64,000 bases of DNA from Siphonodentalium dalli (Eukaryota; Mollusca; Scaphopoda; Gadilida; Siphonodentaliidae): contig CP136069.1 in assembly GCA_032622095.1 (NCBI GenBank), positions 30,074,342-30,138,341 on the forward strand. Reading direction: 5' to 3'. Positions 1-12,521 of the stretch are shown one piece after another. Every line of letters starts with the position of its first letter. Within the stretch, counting starts at the first letter, position 1. Under the pieces are notes generated by a model. That model saw only the letters and a program-made list of their open reading frames with translations. It had not been told where the DNA came from and made no database searches. The position numbers and the translations under genes were made by a program.

Positions 1-179
1 TATATTCATTTCCCTGGCCGTTTTTTTGGCCCAGTCCGCCTCTGCCAAAAGGTCTACGCGTTTCAAATTCTAGTGATTCTTCGTTCAGGACCAAATGTGG
101 TTTGTGAAATATTGTGGGAAACCTTGTCCTTTTATAGCCCGTTTGGGGCCAAGCTTCGATTTCATTGGCTGTTGCCAGG

Positions 180-810
180 TTAAAATGGGTCAGACTGGGG
201 TTGTTGTAAAGTTTACATGTATGTCTCGTGATGTGGGGTTCTCATTGGGGTTCTCATGTGAGATGAAATATGGATGGGGTTCCTGCATGATGTGGGTAGG
301 GTTCCCATTGGACCCGTGGAGGTATGGGGTTGCCATATGGGGTTCTCATGGAGTGCCCGTGTGTGGTAACATGGGGTTCTCACTAGGATTCTCATGTCGT
401 GAGATGTTGGTGGGGTTCTCATATAAATGTGTAATTTTGTGTATGGGGTTCCCATGTGAGGCCGCATGGAGGCATGGGGTTGCAATGGTCAGTGGGGTTC
501 CCGTGTTTGATTATGAGGGGATCTCATGTGTTATGGAATATAGATGGAGTTACTGTATAGTTTGTATGGGGTTCCCATGTGAGGCTCGCTGGAAACGTGG
601 GGTTGCCATATTTAATGGGGTTCCCAGTGGGGTTCTCCAGAAATTGTTTTGAAATGAGAAGGGGTTGCCGTTAGTGGTTCCCAGGTGGGTTCTGTGTGGC
701 TGGGGTTCCCGTGTAGGGTCTCCCTGAGGCTGAGTCCCTCGGGCCTTGGCGCATGTTACATATGATCAAGATTATCGTATGGGATTACCATATTGTATGT
801 AGGGTGGGGT
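180..810. repeat. G-rich degenerate minisatellite
   Basis: The motif GGGGTTCYCATGTG and variants (ggggttgccat, ggggttcccgtg) recur irregularly on the + strand. The long open frame across this stretch comes from the repeat and its lack of T-rich stop codons, not from a gene. Flanking bases 1-179 show no recognisable feature. Confidence 0.7.
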
Positions 811-1192
811 TCCCGTGTGGGTTTAAAATATCACTATAATAGTGGAATATCACTATAATTATAGTGGAATTCAGGATGAGGATGTGCCTGACCTGTTGAT
901 GGCAAATTGCAGAATGCAGTGCCACAATTACTACAATACAACGAAAATAGGTGAAGTCATTACTAGAATCGCCAAAATAAGAATTGATAACAGATCGGTT
1001 TCACTATGTCTATCTGATGGGATTTACACCAAAATACACTCACAAATAATTTTAAAAACTCAAGATTACTGAACGAAATAATGAGGAAACTTGAAGTTAT
1101 CTACTTTTTAATGTTTTGCGTTTCCTTATTCACAATTATAACTAGAGTCCACAAAGACGCCGCATAGCTGAGATTGGGGGCGATGATAGTTC

Positions 1193-2263
1193 GGAATAGA
1201 CCACAGGTGCCTGTAACGCGCTCCGCTGTCCGCCCCCTTTTGCACTGTCCATATACGCCGCCTCTATATACGCGCCTTCTTCGCGTTAATGGAACATTAT
1301 ATAGACAAGGGCCACTGTAGAAATTCAACGTTTCATCATCGCTCGGGAGTCGCACAAATTTAGCCCATTCACCCCAGTAATGATAACGATATATACACGG
1401 ATGGATCGGCAAAGAATTCATCTTTTAATAAATACCACAAACTCCCATCAGAAACATTCATACACGTTGCAATATTGGCCGACACGTCTCAAAACAGGAA
1501 TGTAATAATTCACTGTCCTACGAGCCACTGGTGACAATTAAACTCTGTTGAATACTTAAATTCATCCTTCCCACGGACAATTATTCAGTGGAACACTCTA
1601 ATTAACGAGACGGACACATGCGAAATTCAAAATAGAACAGCAGCGGACAACTCAACAGTCCCGCATCATTCACTCTCCCCCGGCGTTCTACACATCCGCG
1701 AGGATCATACGCCGTACACTATCCAGATCCAGACGTGTCTCTAAATTCACCACCCATACAGTTGGAATTATCGACAGATTTCTCCTCTATAGAAATTGCT
1801 TAATGACAATGTGTTGATTTGTATGAGTAAATAAATTATTAGCCGACAAGAAATCACTAAGTTCCAGATATTTAGTTAATCGTTTGACCGATTTTTAATG
1901 ATAGTAAACTGTATGGGTGGTGAATTTAGAGACACATGTCGGCCATTGCTACTGAGCCGGATCAATCCTGAAAAATACGTTCTCCGGAGACAATATTCGG
2001 TGGTTAAAATTGTGGTATTTATTGAAAGATGAATTCTTTGGCGATCCATCCGTGTATATATCGTTATAATTACTGGGGTGAATGGGCTAAATTTGTGCGA
2101 CTCCCGAGCGATGGTGAAACGTTGAATTTCTACAGTGCCCCTTGTCTATATAATGTTCCATTAACGCGAAGAAGGCGCGTATATAGAGGCGGCGTATATG
2201 GGCAGTGCAAAGGGGGGGGGCGGACAGCGGAGCGCGTTACAGGCCCCTGTGGAATAGACGAAA
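1193..2263. repeat. long inverted repeat (fold-back pair, arms about 250 bp)
   Basis: About 250 bp at 1193..1440 recurs inverted at 2012..2263 with few differences. A second, shorter inverted pair (about 1731..1765 and 1907..1943, containing CACCACCCATAC) is nested between them. Both arms hold an open frame of similar translation, but the first four differences between the arms all change the amino acid, so there is no sign of selection on a protein. Probably a MITE or fold-back element; its termini and target duplication are not resolved. Confidence 0.7.
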
Positions 2264-2351
2264 CCAGGCGACATTATCGGTAGTTTTAGCTAGAAATATA
2301 TTATTCGCTAAAAAATTAAAATCGCCGAACTCGCCAATTTAATCATTTTAA

Positions 2352-3551
2352 AGGTACTCAATCTGATTCGATGCAAATCGATGGTCCCCATATAATCAGA
2401 TTTCAACAAGAACAACATTTTTAGAAATGCCGCTTCAGTTATCAGAACTTAATACCGAATAAAAGGTCGGTAGACCTCATGTCCGCCTCTAAGCGTCGGC
2501 TTGATACGACCATTGTTTGCGCATAAAAACCTGTCTTTAGTGCTAGTATAACCTACATACCAAATTTAATTTCATTCAGTACACATTTACTAAAGTTATC
2601 ATCCGGAAACCACAAATTGGCAAAAATTCTAAGTCAAAAAGGAACATAACTCTGGTGAAAATTGGCGGGCGGAACCCGAATTTGAACTTGACCTGTGTTT
2701 TGCTGGGAGAAAGACACATACCAACTTTGGTTCAGATCAAATAATTCAAACTGGAGTTATCGGTCGGAAACCAAAAATGTTAACAGACGGTCAAATTCTA
2801 AGTCGAAAAAGGGCCGTAACTCATGTAAAAATAATTGTACGGAACTCATATTCGAACTTGGCCTGTATCTTTAGCTGGGAAATACACATACCAACTTTGG
2901 TTCAGATAAAATAATCCAAACTGGAGTTATCGGTCGGAAACCAAAAATGTTAACAGACGGTAAAATTCTAAGTCGAAAAAGGGGCATAACTCTGGTGAAA
3001 ATTGGCGGACGGAACCAGAATTCGAACTTGACCTGTCTTTTCTGCTAGTAAACCCACATACCAAATTTAATTTAATTTGGTTCACTCTAACTAAAGTTAT
3101 CATCCGGAAACCTCGGACGACGCATGTACGCATGGACACACGGACGCACGCACGGACGGACGTGCTGATTATAATAGTCCTCCGAACCCGTTGGGTCGGC
3201 GGACAAAAATAATGCTAACCACAGTGACTGCCAACTATAGTATAAAATTGCCCAAAACGTGTTATTTATCAACATGTTGTTCGACGAAATTTGGCATTAT
3301 TATCAACAGAAAGCCTCTCGATTTTAGAGTTATCCATCTGCTGCATCCGCAATCATTGATCCCAGACCGTCTGCTCGTCGACTTTTTACTGGGCCACTAT
3401 TAAGTCTCGATGGTGAAAAATAATAGATTTTAAAAATCAATATCAAATAACTCTGAGCTTTGATAGATGGGTTCCTCGACTCGAATAAAATATTTTGTAC
3501 CCCCGAATCCAAATAAATAGTAAAATGGGCGCTTAATCGGATTTTGCATCT
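2352..3551. mobile_element. degraded TTAA-flanked element with a nested repeat array
   Basis: The left end is TTAA followed by AGGTACTCAATCTGATTC. The right end is TAATCGGATTTTGCATCT followed by TTAA. Both match, with decay, the intact copy at 26278..26609; a further right-end fragment lies at about 58085..58235. The centre is occupied by the array at about 2500..3200. Confidence 0.5.
2500..3200. mobile_element. Helentron-like element with 161-170-bp tandem units
   Basis: The block beginning CATACCAA recurs at 2556, 2717, 2887 and 3057, giving spacings of 161, 170 and 170 bp. Near the right end is a GGAC/CGGACG-rich tract (3120-3165), followed by a hairpin with the stem CCGAACCC-GTT-GGGTCGG. 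A tandem core, a CCGT-type tract and a terminal hairpin also characterise other repeats in this window. Assignment to Helentrons is by architecture only; no Rep/helicase is present. Confidence 0.45.
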
Positions 3552-3891
3552 TTAAAGCCAAATAGTTATAATGTGTCAATGAACTGTAAAGGAGGCTTTT
3601 TCGGCGGTATTTAATCGTATCGACGAACACTAAATATCCGTTTCTAATATGATTACCATTTCATTTCGTTGCTCGACAATAAACTTGAATAAAGTACTTT
3701 GTGTGCAGGTCCTCTCAATGCCCGACCGAAAGGTAAGACGACTTGCGTGTGTTATATACACCCTAATGTCAGGCTCAGATATGAGTATAAAAGGGTTAAC
3801 ACGAGTAACCTGTACGTGCGAGTCGATGGGGGGATATATCTGAAGTTAGGACCCGACTGACTTTCTGATATATAGAGGAGATGCTAGCCTG

Positions 3892-4678
3892 CACTCTTAT
3901 AACTAATGTGTAGAAACGATTACACATCAAATGTGTAAACCCGGTTAATACACATAGCAATGTGTAGTTTACATACAAATACATTGACCAAATGCCGTTC
4001 TACACATAATGTGTATATTTTGTTACAGACAATTGTGTAAGAACGTAGCTAGCTGCGGTTCCTTCAGTTTCATAGTCTGCTACGTGACGGCCATATTGTT
4101 TGAGTATATTTTTTGGAATACAATCAACAGCGATAGACAAGGATGTAAGTTCAGAATTTCAATTTGTGGGTTTAGTATTAATAGTATATGAGGATTTATT
4201 TGTTAAAACTTTCATGGCGATTACTGCCCTTAGACTCTTGTTATGATTGTTGTAATAATACTAATATTATGCAATCACGCCTCGACCCTGGTTTGTTCAT
4301 TCAAAGCAAAAACTCACAGTATAGAACAAAATACTACAAACCACTATGCGCCATGAAAGTTTTAACATATAAATCTGCATATATCTTTAATACTATACCC
4401 ACATGTCGGACTACTGAACTTGCATTTCTTGTCTACGAACTGTGTGTGTAAGAACCTACACAAAATGTGTAAGGGATATGTGTTGATTTTATACACACAG
4501 TTGTGTATAAATGTGTAAAAGTTTACCCATTTATGTGTCAAAATTGTTACACAATTTGTGTACGAATATGAAACTACACATATAATACACAAATATGTTT
4601 AAGATCAAACTTGAATAATGATTGTGTAGCAGGGCTACATATTTTGTGTAGAAAACCTACACATTAGTCATAAGAGTG
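3892..4678. mobile_element. TIR element rich in TGTGTA repeats
   Basis: The terminal inverted repeats share CACTCTTATRACTAATGTGTAG at the two ends, with one difference. The interior is packed with TGTGTA/TACACA motifs in both orientations. No transposase frame is recognisable, so it is probably non-autonomous. No clear target duplication is visible. Confidence 0.65.
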
Positions 4679-5762
4679 TGTGTTAGTCTCAAATTGTTAT
4701 GGCTCCGCGATATGGATTCCCTTTCTGTGTACATTCTCGACAGTCTCCCTATAGTTTGTATAGTGCAATAGTGCATAAATGCACGAGTAGGCATATGTCC
4801 CATATACATATTATATATAGATACCGACATATATAGTGGATCTCTGGAATGTTATATAAACACGACAGTATATACTTGATTTAATTCGAGACATGGAGTT
4901 CGTGTGCCGCTGGACTGGTACATTCAGATCAACCACTAGCCATCTGACATGTAAATTTAAGACGCAAACTATAGCTACAGAGGCTAATGTTTTATATTAT
5001 GAGATGAAACATGAAATGTCGTATAACTGATTAAATTTTGAGCATTCTTAATTCTGAAATGTCGTATACCCGTATTCGACATTTCACAAGCACAGAAAGT
5101 GAGCAACAAAAATGTTGCCGAATAACACAGCTAGGTCAAAAACACCCTTATAATGTCGACTTTTGATTGTTTTTCTGATGTAATCGGAACTGCAGTTTCC
5201 GATTCCGACAAAAAGTTATTTGGCGCGAAAACCCGGTTTATAAGACCTTTCGACGCCGACCCACGATATGCGTATATAATTTTCACACAAGCGTTTACAA
5301 ACACTATTTTATATAATTACGTCGGCTATACGTGAAAAATCATTAGAAAGAAGCACTTTCATATAATTGCGATTCAGCGCAACTATATATTGGCGCTGAA
5401 TCACAATACAATGGATGTTTCTACACAAATTTAATTAGTCACAGGAACTTATAGTTGCTAGGAGACAAGGGGTCTGCAGAAATAGTTTAATTAGCTATAA
5501 AGTGACCGTCTATATGCAATAACACACATGAGAACATAGATATACTTTTCGTATCTAATTTCCTTTAATTGTGATAAATAAAAGTTGTTTGAAAATATAG
5601 GCCATTTAACACTGAAAGTATACTCGGATATCAAAATTCGGATGAACAAAGAATTCTCAATGCTAATAATTGTTTGATTGACAGCTTTTGAAAGCTCCAT
5701 TGCACTGAATCGCAGTCAAGCGATTTGGAATTGTATAGGACTACTCGAACACAAAAACTTAC
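4679..5762. other. AT-rich stretch with no gene seen
   Basis: I see no exon here. The only structure is a short hairpin at 5371..5402, with the stem GATTCAGCGC / GCGCTGAATC. Confidence 0.5.
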
Positions 5763-5766
5763 TTAA

Positions 5767-6358
5767 AGGGGTACTGTACCCAAGATGTTGTTGTTGGTTT
5801 CCATAATCCCCGAGTCGGAGAATAAGGTAACAACTTTTCCATTTTTTGAAAGTCTGTTGAGTACGAAGTATTGTTACGGATGGCAAATTTACCGGAATGC
5901 AAAAATACAAATTGTCGTTGTCGAGTAATTTTTGTACAGTTTTCAACCAAATGAATCAAATAAACATTATATTATATGCTTAGCAGTCCCATATACTCAT
6001 TTAAGTTAGTGTATGGTCACTAGTCAATGAGTGGCTTGGGTTTTCTCCCCGTATAAGCATAATGTTTCAAACGATCGTGTGTGCAATTGTTTTATTAATC
6101 CAGTATCCCTCAATTATAATTTGATTACGTTTTGTACACGGAAATTCCAATTTTAAGAGACGCCATTTTATGGCTGGAGCCATAAAATCAATTTATATTA
6201 AATTATTAACTTTTAAATTATTAAATTTTAAGATAGCCTATTAACCTGAGCGTTTACAGAATACATCTTCGACTCAAATTACTTATATTTCTATATAGTA
6301 TCGATAATAGATCGTTGTTCTCACCGGGAATTTATTGAAAATGGCGTACAGTACCCCT
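5767..6358. mobile_element. TTAA-flanked MITE (TIR AGGGGTACTGTAC)
   Basis: The left end is TTAA then AGGGGTACTGTAC; the right end is GTACAGTACCCCT then TTAA. A TTAA target duplication is the hallmark of piggyBac-type elements (Kolobok also uses TTAA). No transposase coding is seen. Confidence 0.75.
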
Positions 6359-6379
6359 TTAACCATGCATGTACGTTAA

Positions 6380-6834
6380 AGGCCCACTTAATTTTCGAAC
6401 CCCCAGATTACATTATATAAAATATATGCCATATTATATACCATTTGAAAGAGGAAGCTCCAAAACATTGTATTATCAACTTATCCGTGTAATGAAATGT
6501 GGACATGTTGTTTTTGTTGAGTTGCTAACGCGTTTTGTCATCGAGATTGCATTAAAAAGAAGTATATTTTCAATGCAGGGGGAATAACTCTATATATTAA
6601 AGATAGAGTTCTTCCCCTTCCATTGAAAAAAAATTGAATTGTGTTGCATTCTGGGAGTCATTCTATGATTTCAGCAGTTTTCTATTTCTCTGTGGGCATC
6701 TTCTGAGACACAGATGTTTTAAATATTGATGAATTATAGTATTTTAATCATATTTTATGGCATAGATTTTTATTAAAACCGTACATCGAGTCACTATACA
6801 AAAATAATCGGCGACTCGATAATTAAGTGGGCCT
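6380..6834. mobile_element. TTAA-flanked MITE (TIR AGGCCCACTTAATT)
   Basis: Flanked by TTAA at 6376..6379 and 6835..6838, with termini AGGCCCACTTAATT / AATTAAGTGGGCCT. A related copy in the opposite orientation lies at 30229..30739. It starts 17 bp after the neighbouring TTAA element's last own base. Confidence 0.75.
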
Positions 6835-6867
6835 TTAAGTTTGAACGTACATGACTATAAACCCTTC

Positions 6868-7760
6868 TTATCGCAATATTGCAGTCCGGGTGTGAACAAT
6901 ACATAATAATCGTGCTCCCCTTATAACGAATTGCTCTTCAGCACAATTGAATTGCGTTGTGACATTGTGCTCAGTAGCCTGTGTTGCTCTCTGGAATGCA
7001 ATTATTAACAATAAAACCATAGGCAGAAATGGTAACGACACCAAGATCATATTATTAGCCATAAATATAAATTATAATATAATTATAATATAAAATATTA
7101 TTCATTAGTTAGCGCTAATATAGGCGCTAACTAATGAATATTATTATATGATTGACTTGTTAAATAACATCTAATAAATATTCATCTTATTCACAACTTT
7201 AAGGAGTCCTTCTGGCACACGAGAATGTTTATCGCCGTTTGATTTGCACCAAGTGAACTCGGGGCATATATAATTGATAGAACAGACCTCTATTATGATG
7301 ATCGTGTCGTTATTTGTTTAAAAATATACGTATCAATTGACATATATACGCACCCGTTCCCTCATTAAAATATACATATATCGCCCATTTTAGGGGAACT
7401 TCGCGAATTCGGGGACTTCCGCATAGTGAACTCCGCAAATAGGGACCTACTGCAAAACGTCGCACCCAATGCAATTTGTAAACAAATACGATTGACATGC
7501 GTTTTAACGAGGTGAGCTTTAATTAAATGAAAGAAGCAATGCTACATAAACTATTTGCCATGGACTCAGCCAGTGTGCCATATATATGTGTCAACTATGG
7601 TCGCTTTGCGTGGTAAAAGTGAAAAGTGAAAGTGGAAATTCGGAAAACCTATTGAAAATGAAAGTAGCCTTAATGTTGGGAATTCCGCGGCAGATTGCAG
7701 TGAATCTATACTATTGAAAGTGAATGTACATGTACGATTCCTCGAATTCTATCAGATATC
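6868..7760. other. no gene seen; AT-rich with one hairpin
   Basis: It contains a hairpin at 7087..7152 with the perfect core stem ATTCATTAGTTAGCGC at 7100..7115 and its complement at 7124..7139. No exon is recognisable. Confidence 0.5.
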
Positions 7761-7833
7761 GCGACTCTGCTCGTTTTCGTGATCATAGGTTATATAGGGC
7801 CTATATGACCACGAAAACGAGTCGAGTCGCGAT
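7758..7833. repeat. hairpin with 24-bp arms
   Basis: The arms ATCGCGACTCTGCTCGTTTT... and ...AAAACGAGTCGAGTCGCGAT are complementary apart from one mismatch, around a loop of about 27 nt that is itself partly palindromic (ATAGGGCCTATAT). Confidence 0.75.
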
Positions 7834-7920
7834 ACATTCATCGGTACAAACACATTGTGTATACGATACAATTTTGACTTGATCACCGTGCTATTTTGGC
7901 TTCAAAATATTTAATTATAC

Positions 7921-8044
7921 GGCCGATGACATTTGAGTTCATTTAACCTTGAGTACATTTAACCTGTGACCGTTCGCTGCACATGGCTGATGACATTTTG
8001 AGTTCATTTAACCTGGGTACATTTAACCTGTGACCTTTCACTGT
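7921..8044. repeat. two-copy tandem repeat of about 60 bp
   Basis: The unit with GATGACATTTGAGTTCATTTA and ACATTTAACCTGTGACC occurs twice in tandem. Confidence 0.7.
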
Positions 8045-8089
8045 ACCTCGCATTGATAGTTAGTCAGCCGCTGTCATATCGATATCGAC

Positions 8090-8112
8090 CCCCCCCCGTG
8101 GGGGGGGGGGGG
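8090..8112. repeat. C-run / G-run hairpin
   Basis: A run of C is joined through GTG to a run of about 14 G. It could fold as a hairpin or form G-quadruplex/i-motif structures. Homopolymer lengths may be inaccurate. Confidence 0.6.
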
Positions 8113-8264
8113 CTGGGAGCCATTACTTCTCGACTTTTCGGTAATTAGAAAATTAAAGATGGCGGTTACTCCAAGTCTCGATCCATCAGAACAGACATGC
8201 GCACTCCAATTAAAATTACCCATAACTCACTTCACTACACCAGGGGCTCCCAATGGGTTGTACA

Positions 8265-8430
8265 TTATTTTCAGGCTATCAGATTATTTATATTTTCAAG
8301 AACATATTATTACACCGGTGACTTTAAGTTTACAATTTCAGCCTGTCCTGACTATCGATACGATTGAGTCATATTTTCAAAAACATATTATACACCGGTG
8401 GCGTTAACTTTGCAAATTCAGCATCTACGT
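8265..8430. repeat. two-copy tandem duplication
   Basis: Two diverged copies of a unit of roughly 90-100 bp share TTTTCAARAACATATTAT, ACACCGGTG and ATTCAGC. Confidence 0.6.
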
Positions 8431-8744
8431 GATTATATCGGTACGATTGACTAAGGTACAAAAAAAAATCTCCCACGATACATTCGCCCACTGGACCACA
8501 GAATCTCAAAATCTGCAAAACTAGCAACACCACCTTGTGGCGTAATAAATTTAGTTATAGACACACGTTCGCAATATCCATACAGTTTCGTCCTTTTGCT
8601 GTGATTTACCTGTGATTTACCTGTGATCTTCGGTCGAAGAAAGCCCGCCGGCTTGTTGTGACCTCTTCTTTAGTTCTTAACACAATTTCAAACTATCTGT
8701 GGTGTCTGGCGACTTGATTATATGTACAGTGCGTATTAAAAACA

Positions 8745-9925
8745 TTAAAATTTTGGTTTCTCGTTGTTGAACTTGAAATAAAATTTATTGGCTCTTCCTC
8801 TCCAGATGTCGTTTAATATTGATTTAAAAGCATTCACATCTTCTGCTTCGATGCATAGTTCTGTCAGATTGTTCCAGTTGTTTGTACTGCGTGGAATGAA
8901 GCTATTTGCTGTGCTATTGTTTTTATGGATTTCTTTCTGCAGTTTTTCTTTATGGCCAGCTCTTGTTCTGTTTGAGAGTGATTTCTTTAATGATGTGAGT
9001 ACAGCTTTGTCTTTCTGGTTGATGATCTTGTACATTTGTAACATATCACACCTCTCTCGTCGGTAGTGCAGTGTTGGTAATCCGAGCATTTTATTTCTTT
9101 CTTCATTGTCCAAGTTTTTTAGCTTATTTGTTGTTGATAATTTAGTTGCTCTTCTTTGGACATTTTCTATGGCTATCTGATGTTTTCTGAGGTGTGGGTT
9201 CCAAACGGACGAAGCATATTCCACCATTGGTCTGATGAGTGACTTGAATAAGATTTTCAGCATATCCTCGTCTATATGGTTAAAAGTTCTCCGAATCATT
9301 CCAATTCTCTGGTTTGCTTTGTTCACTGATGATGATATATGTTGATCGTAGGTTAGCCCTGTGTCAAAGATAACCCCAATATCTTTCTCAGTATTTGTGG
9401 GTTGGATTTCTATTTTGTTGTTGGAGTCACTGATTGAGTATGCACTTTGGGTTGTCTTTGCCGATGTGCAAGACCTTGCATTTAGCTGCATTGAATTTCA
9501 GAAGCCATCTATCTGACCAGTCAGATAGTTTGTTTAGATCTTGTTGGAGTTGCAAGTGGTCTTGCTCATCCGTTATTTCTGTATAGATTTTTGTATCATC
9601 TGCGAACAGTTTGCATCGAGAAGTTATTTCAGTTGTGATATCGTTTATGTATATAAGGAAGAGTGCTGGTCCCAACACTGAGCCTTGGGGGATCCCGCTG
9701 GTAACGTCTGCCACTGATGATCATATTGCTCCGTTGACTCTGACTGCTTGCCTCCGGTCTTTCAGAAAATTCTGTAGCCATTGATGGATGTTTCCCCTGA
9801 TTCTGTATGTGTATAATTTTTCCATAAGACGCTTATGTGGGACGGTATCAAAGGCTTTTCTGAAGTCGAGGTAAATTACATCGATGTGGTGACCTTCGTC
9901 TATGGATCTGGTGAACCCCCTAGTT
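8745..9925 (-). mobile_element. 5'-truncated non-LTR retrotransposon (CR1/Jockey group), reverse transcriptase remnant
   Basis: The minus strand encodes the second half of a LINE reverse transcriptase. It begins near SIDEGHHIDVIYLDFRKAFD (fingers/palm), then has IPQGSVLGP and the catalytic FADD motif at about 9606..9595, followed by the C-terminal thumb region with KSLIRPMVEYASSVWNP and QRRATKL. Catalytic residues are present, but the copy is dead: a TGA interrupts the frame at 9721..9723 and a frameshift lies between about 9427 and 9491. The N-terminal part of the polymerase, the endonuclease and ORF1 are missing, as expected for 5' truncation. The C-terminal frame ends at 8745. Downstream, TGATTTACCTG is tandemly repeated at about 8600-8625, which may be part of the 3' tail. 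The group assignment rests on motif style; CR1, L2 and Jockey are not separated here. Confidence 0.9.
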
Positions 9926-9989
9926 CGTATATAAAATACATGTCCGGAACGCACAGCAGTGGCTGATTCGCTGTCAGATGTGGTTATCA

Positions 9990-11640
9990 TTTTGTCGCTC
10001 CGTGCTCACGTTACCCGTTGTCACGCTCTGTCTTCGGAAGCCAATCAGGAAATGATAAACAGTAAGCAACGTGAGGTAGCAGGTCTCAAGTGTCTGGATT
10101 TTGACTGTCTTCCGTCAACATTTTCCGCGGGAAAACTTGAGAACGACCTACACTGATTTCAACCAGCGAATGCCGGTAAAATACTTTGCTTTTTTAATGG
10201 GGGAAACTCACCTAGTGGCCTACATCGAAATATTTCATGATTTTACCGACATCAATTGATTATTGTCCTGTCCACCTGTCCACAATTGTGACATATTCGA
10301 CATATTCTCTCAACTCATTAAGTTCCTCGTGTCACGTGTGTCACACAATTTCCAAGTTCTGTTTGGCTAGCTGAATTTAAAGTGAAATAGACGCAACAAA
10401 TGATAAATATATACATATTAACAGCCTATGTGAAATCTCGCTACTGTAAGGAGGGTCGTGGCTGTAAGGTTTTTGCTGGTAGTTGCCCTACCAAACATCA
10501 TGGCAAATTAGCAGGCCCATTTAACCAGGGGTGGGTGTGAGACTGAATTTCATCAAATATTAATTGTCATTGGGCTGAGTAACATTTGAAAAAATAGGGA
10601 CTATATATGCGTGCCAGCTTTATTGTTAAATTTGCTTAGCTTAAATTTAGTCAAATTGGTCCATTGGACCACAGTTGTTGGCCATTATATATAAGGCCAA
10701 ACTTTTTTATTTTACTGCTTTACGGATCCACCGACCCTGTTTTCTTTGGCCCGACAAGGAAATAAAAATCAAATATAATTTTTATTTTTATTTTCACAGC
10801 CGACAGCTGTTTCTGCTTATGAGTAACAAATTATCTAACCACATTTCACTGATTAAAGATGCCTAGGACACACCAACATTAGATATCTGTGGCTTTAATT
10901 ACTTTTAACTACATCCAGAAGAAAAACTGAGAAGTCAGCTTGAGTTTATATGTGTCAGCCACCAAGATACCTGTATGCTTTCTATAAATCTTGACATCTC
11001 TTTAAAACTTTAAATGGCCTTTAGAATACATTTTGTATTCCTGGGAATTTATGGTTATCTTTATGACTGAAGACCAATAACAATCCACAAGATTTCTTAG
11101 ATAGGAATGACAAACTAATGAGTATGTGGGTTTGCTCAAGTTACACATTCAATTTTTATCACTACCACTAATCTCACCATTCCCATGTGTGTATTAACCC
11201 TCTCTATACTAAATACTCATTGACCAGACAAGTAGATTCCTTAGGAAATGTTCAGATAATAAGTTCAATCGAATATCGATAATCACACTTACCGTACATT
11301 TCTTGAGAGGTAAATCCAGAAAAACAACTTTTATCAGGTGAAAATAATCAAAATCACGATAAAATTTGTCTCGACACATCATTAGCACGGAATTGTTAGG
11401 ATCGATAACTCTTCCGAAAAATCAGTTGAACTCGGTTTGGTCAAAAAGGCGAAATACATTAAGCGGGCCAACCTTTGACTTGTCCCCGGAGTATAAACCT
11501 TGCCATCGCTCTATCGTTGACATCGTCGTTGTATGGGGGGGGGGGGGGACAATACTCATTAGTTTGTCATTTACTTTTTCAAAAGTAAATGTAATCGAAG
11601 ATCTACTTGACTAAATATGGGTGAGTGTGTGGGCAAACCG
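9990..11640. other. no gene seen
   Basis: I recognise no exon or intact element. A fragment at about 11195..11260 (TATACTAAATACTCATTGAC...AAATGTTCAGATAATAAG) belongs to a dispersed repeat also seen at about 20120..20190, 38115..38220 and 61700..61945. A G homopolymer lies at about 11536. Confidence 0.5.
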
Positions 11641-11645
11641 TGCAT

Positions 11646-11861
11646 TTAATAGCTGGATGTAGAGTGAGCGCTCAAATCTTCGCCGGCTTTCCAGCACACA
11701 CGAGAACAGTCGAAAAACATGTGCTGAACTTGTTCAATGGAAGCTGACGCTTTTCGTGCGTGAACTGTTGTCTGTTGTCTTGGCCCACAAAGGTCACAGG
11801 TCAAGGAGTTCGGAATGACTCTAGGGCTACTACTTATATATAATGGCCAACAACTGTGCAT
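11646..11861 (-). mobile_element. LINE reverse-transcriptase C-terminal zinc-knuckle fragment
   Basis: The minus-strand frame contains CDLCG, then VQHMFFDCSRVCW after about 25 residues. This C-x2-C ... H-x4-C pattern is typical of the zinc-binding region that follows the polymerase in L1/Tx1-type LINEs. No palm motifs are seen upstream, so it is an isolated fragment. It could instead be chance, since only this one motif supports it. Confidence 0.45.
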
Positions 11862-12521
11862 TGTACTACCGGTACATGATATAATTCAGTGTTTCCACTA
11901 GGGTTCGGGGAATGTGGCCGTATTTGGGAAGCACATACCTGGTGCCCTGGCGAGCGTAAATTTGGATATTTGTCACTGAAAATGGAGATGACCTCATGCT
12001 GGATTCGTAATTTCGTATAATGGATAATTTTGTATTCATTGGATAGGAAATAAATACACTGATAATAACTATTAATATTTTAATTGTTTTATTTTTAATT
12101 AAACATGTCTTTGATACAGACCTTGTTTTGAGGTAAAAGATCTGCACTGTTCATCGCAGCGCCCGCCAACACTCACCTGTGTTCATGGCTGTAGCTCAGA
12201 ATTCAGCCCCCCCTAATGACTCACAATGTATATTTCGCATTTTGAGGGGAAATAGTGGGTCAGAAAGTTGGGACTTCTAGACAGAATCTACGGTAAATTA
12301 AAATGCGAGAGGCTGATTACGAATTTACTACTAAACAACGTTCGCCGACAAAGCATTACCCAGGATGGTGTAGACAACTGTGCACATGATCGCTCGTCCT
12401 GTGTAAAAAGGGGGCTGAGCTAGGTCTGCGGATATTTTGAGACCAAGGTTGTGGAGGGGAATGAGGCCGCTGGACGGCCTGCCTTCCATAGTAGCGGAAA
12501 CCCTTTATATATTGATATCAT

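Noticed and set aside
95-652. 185-residue open frame near the left edge
   Set aside because: It is a translation of the GGGGTTCYCATG minisatellite, with repetitive GFP/VGFS peptides and no domain; open because the repeat lacks stops in that frame.
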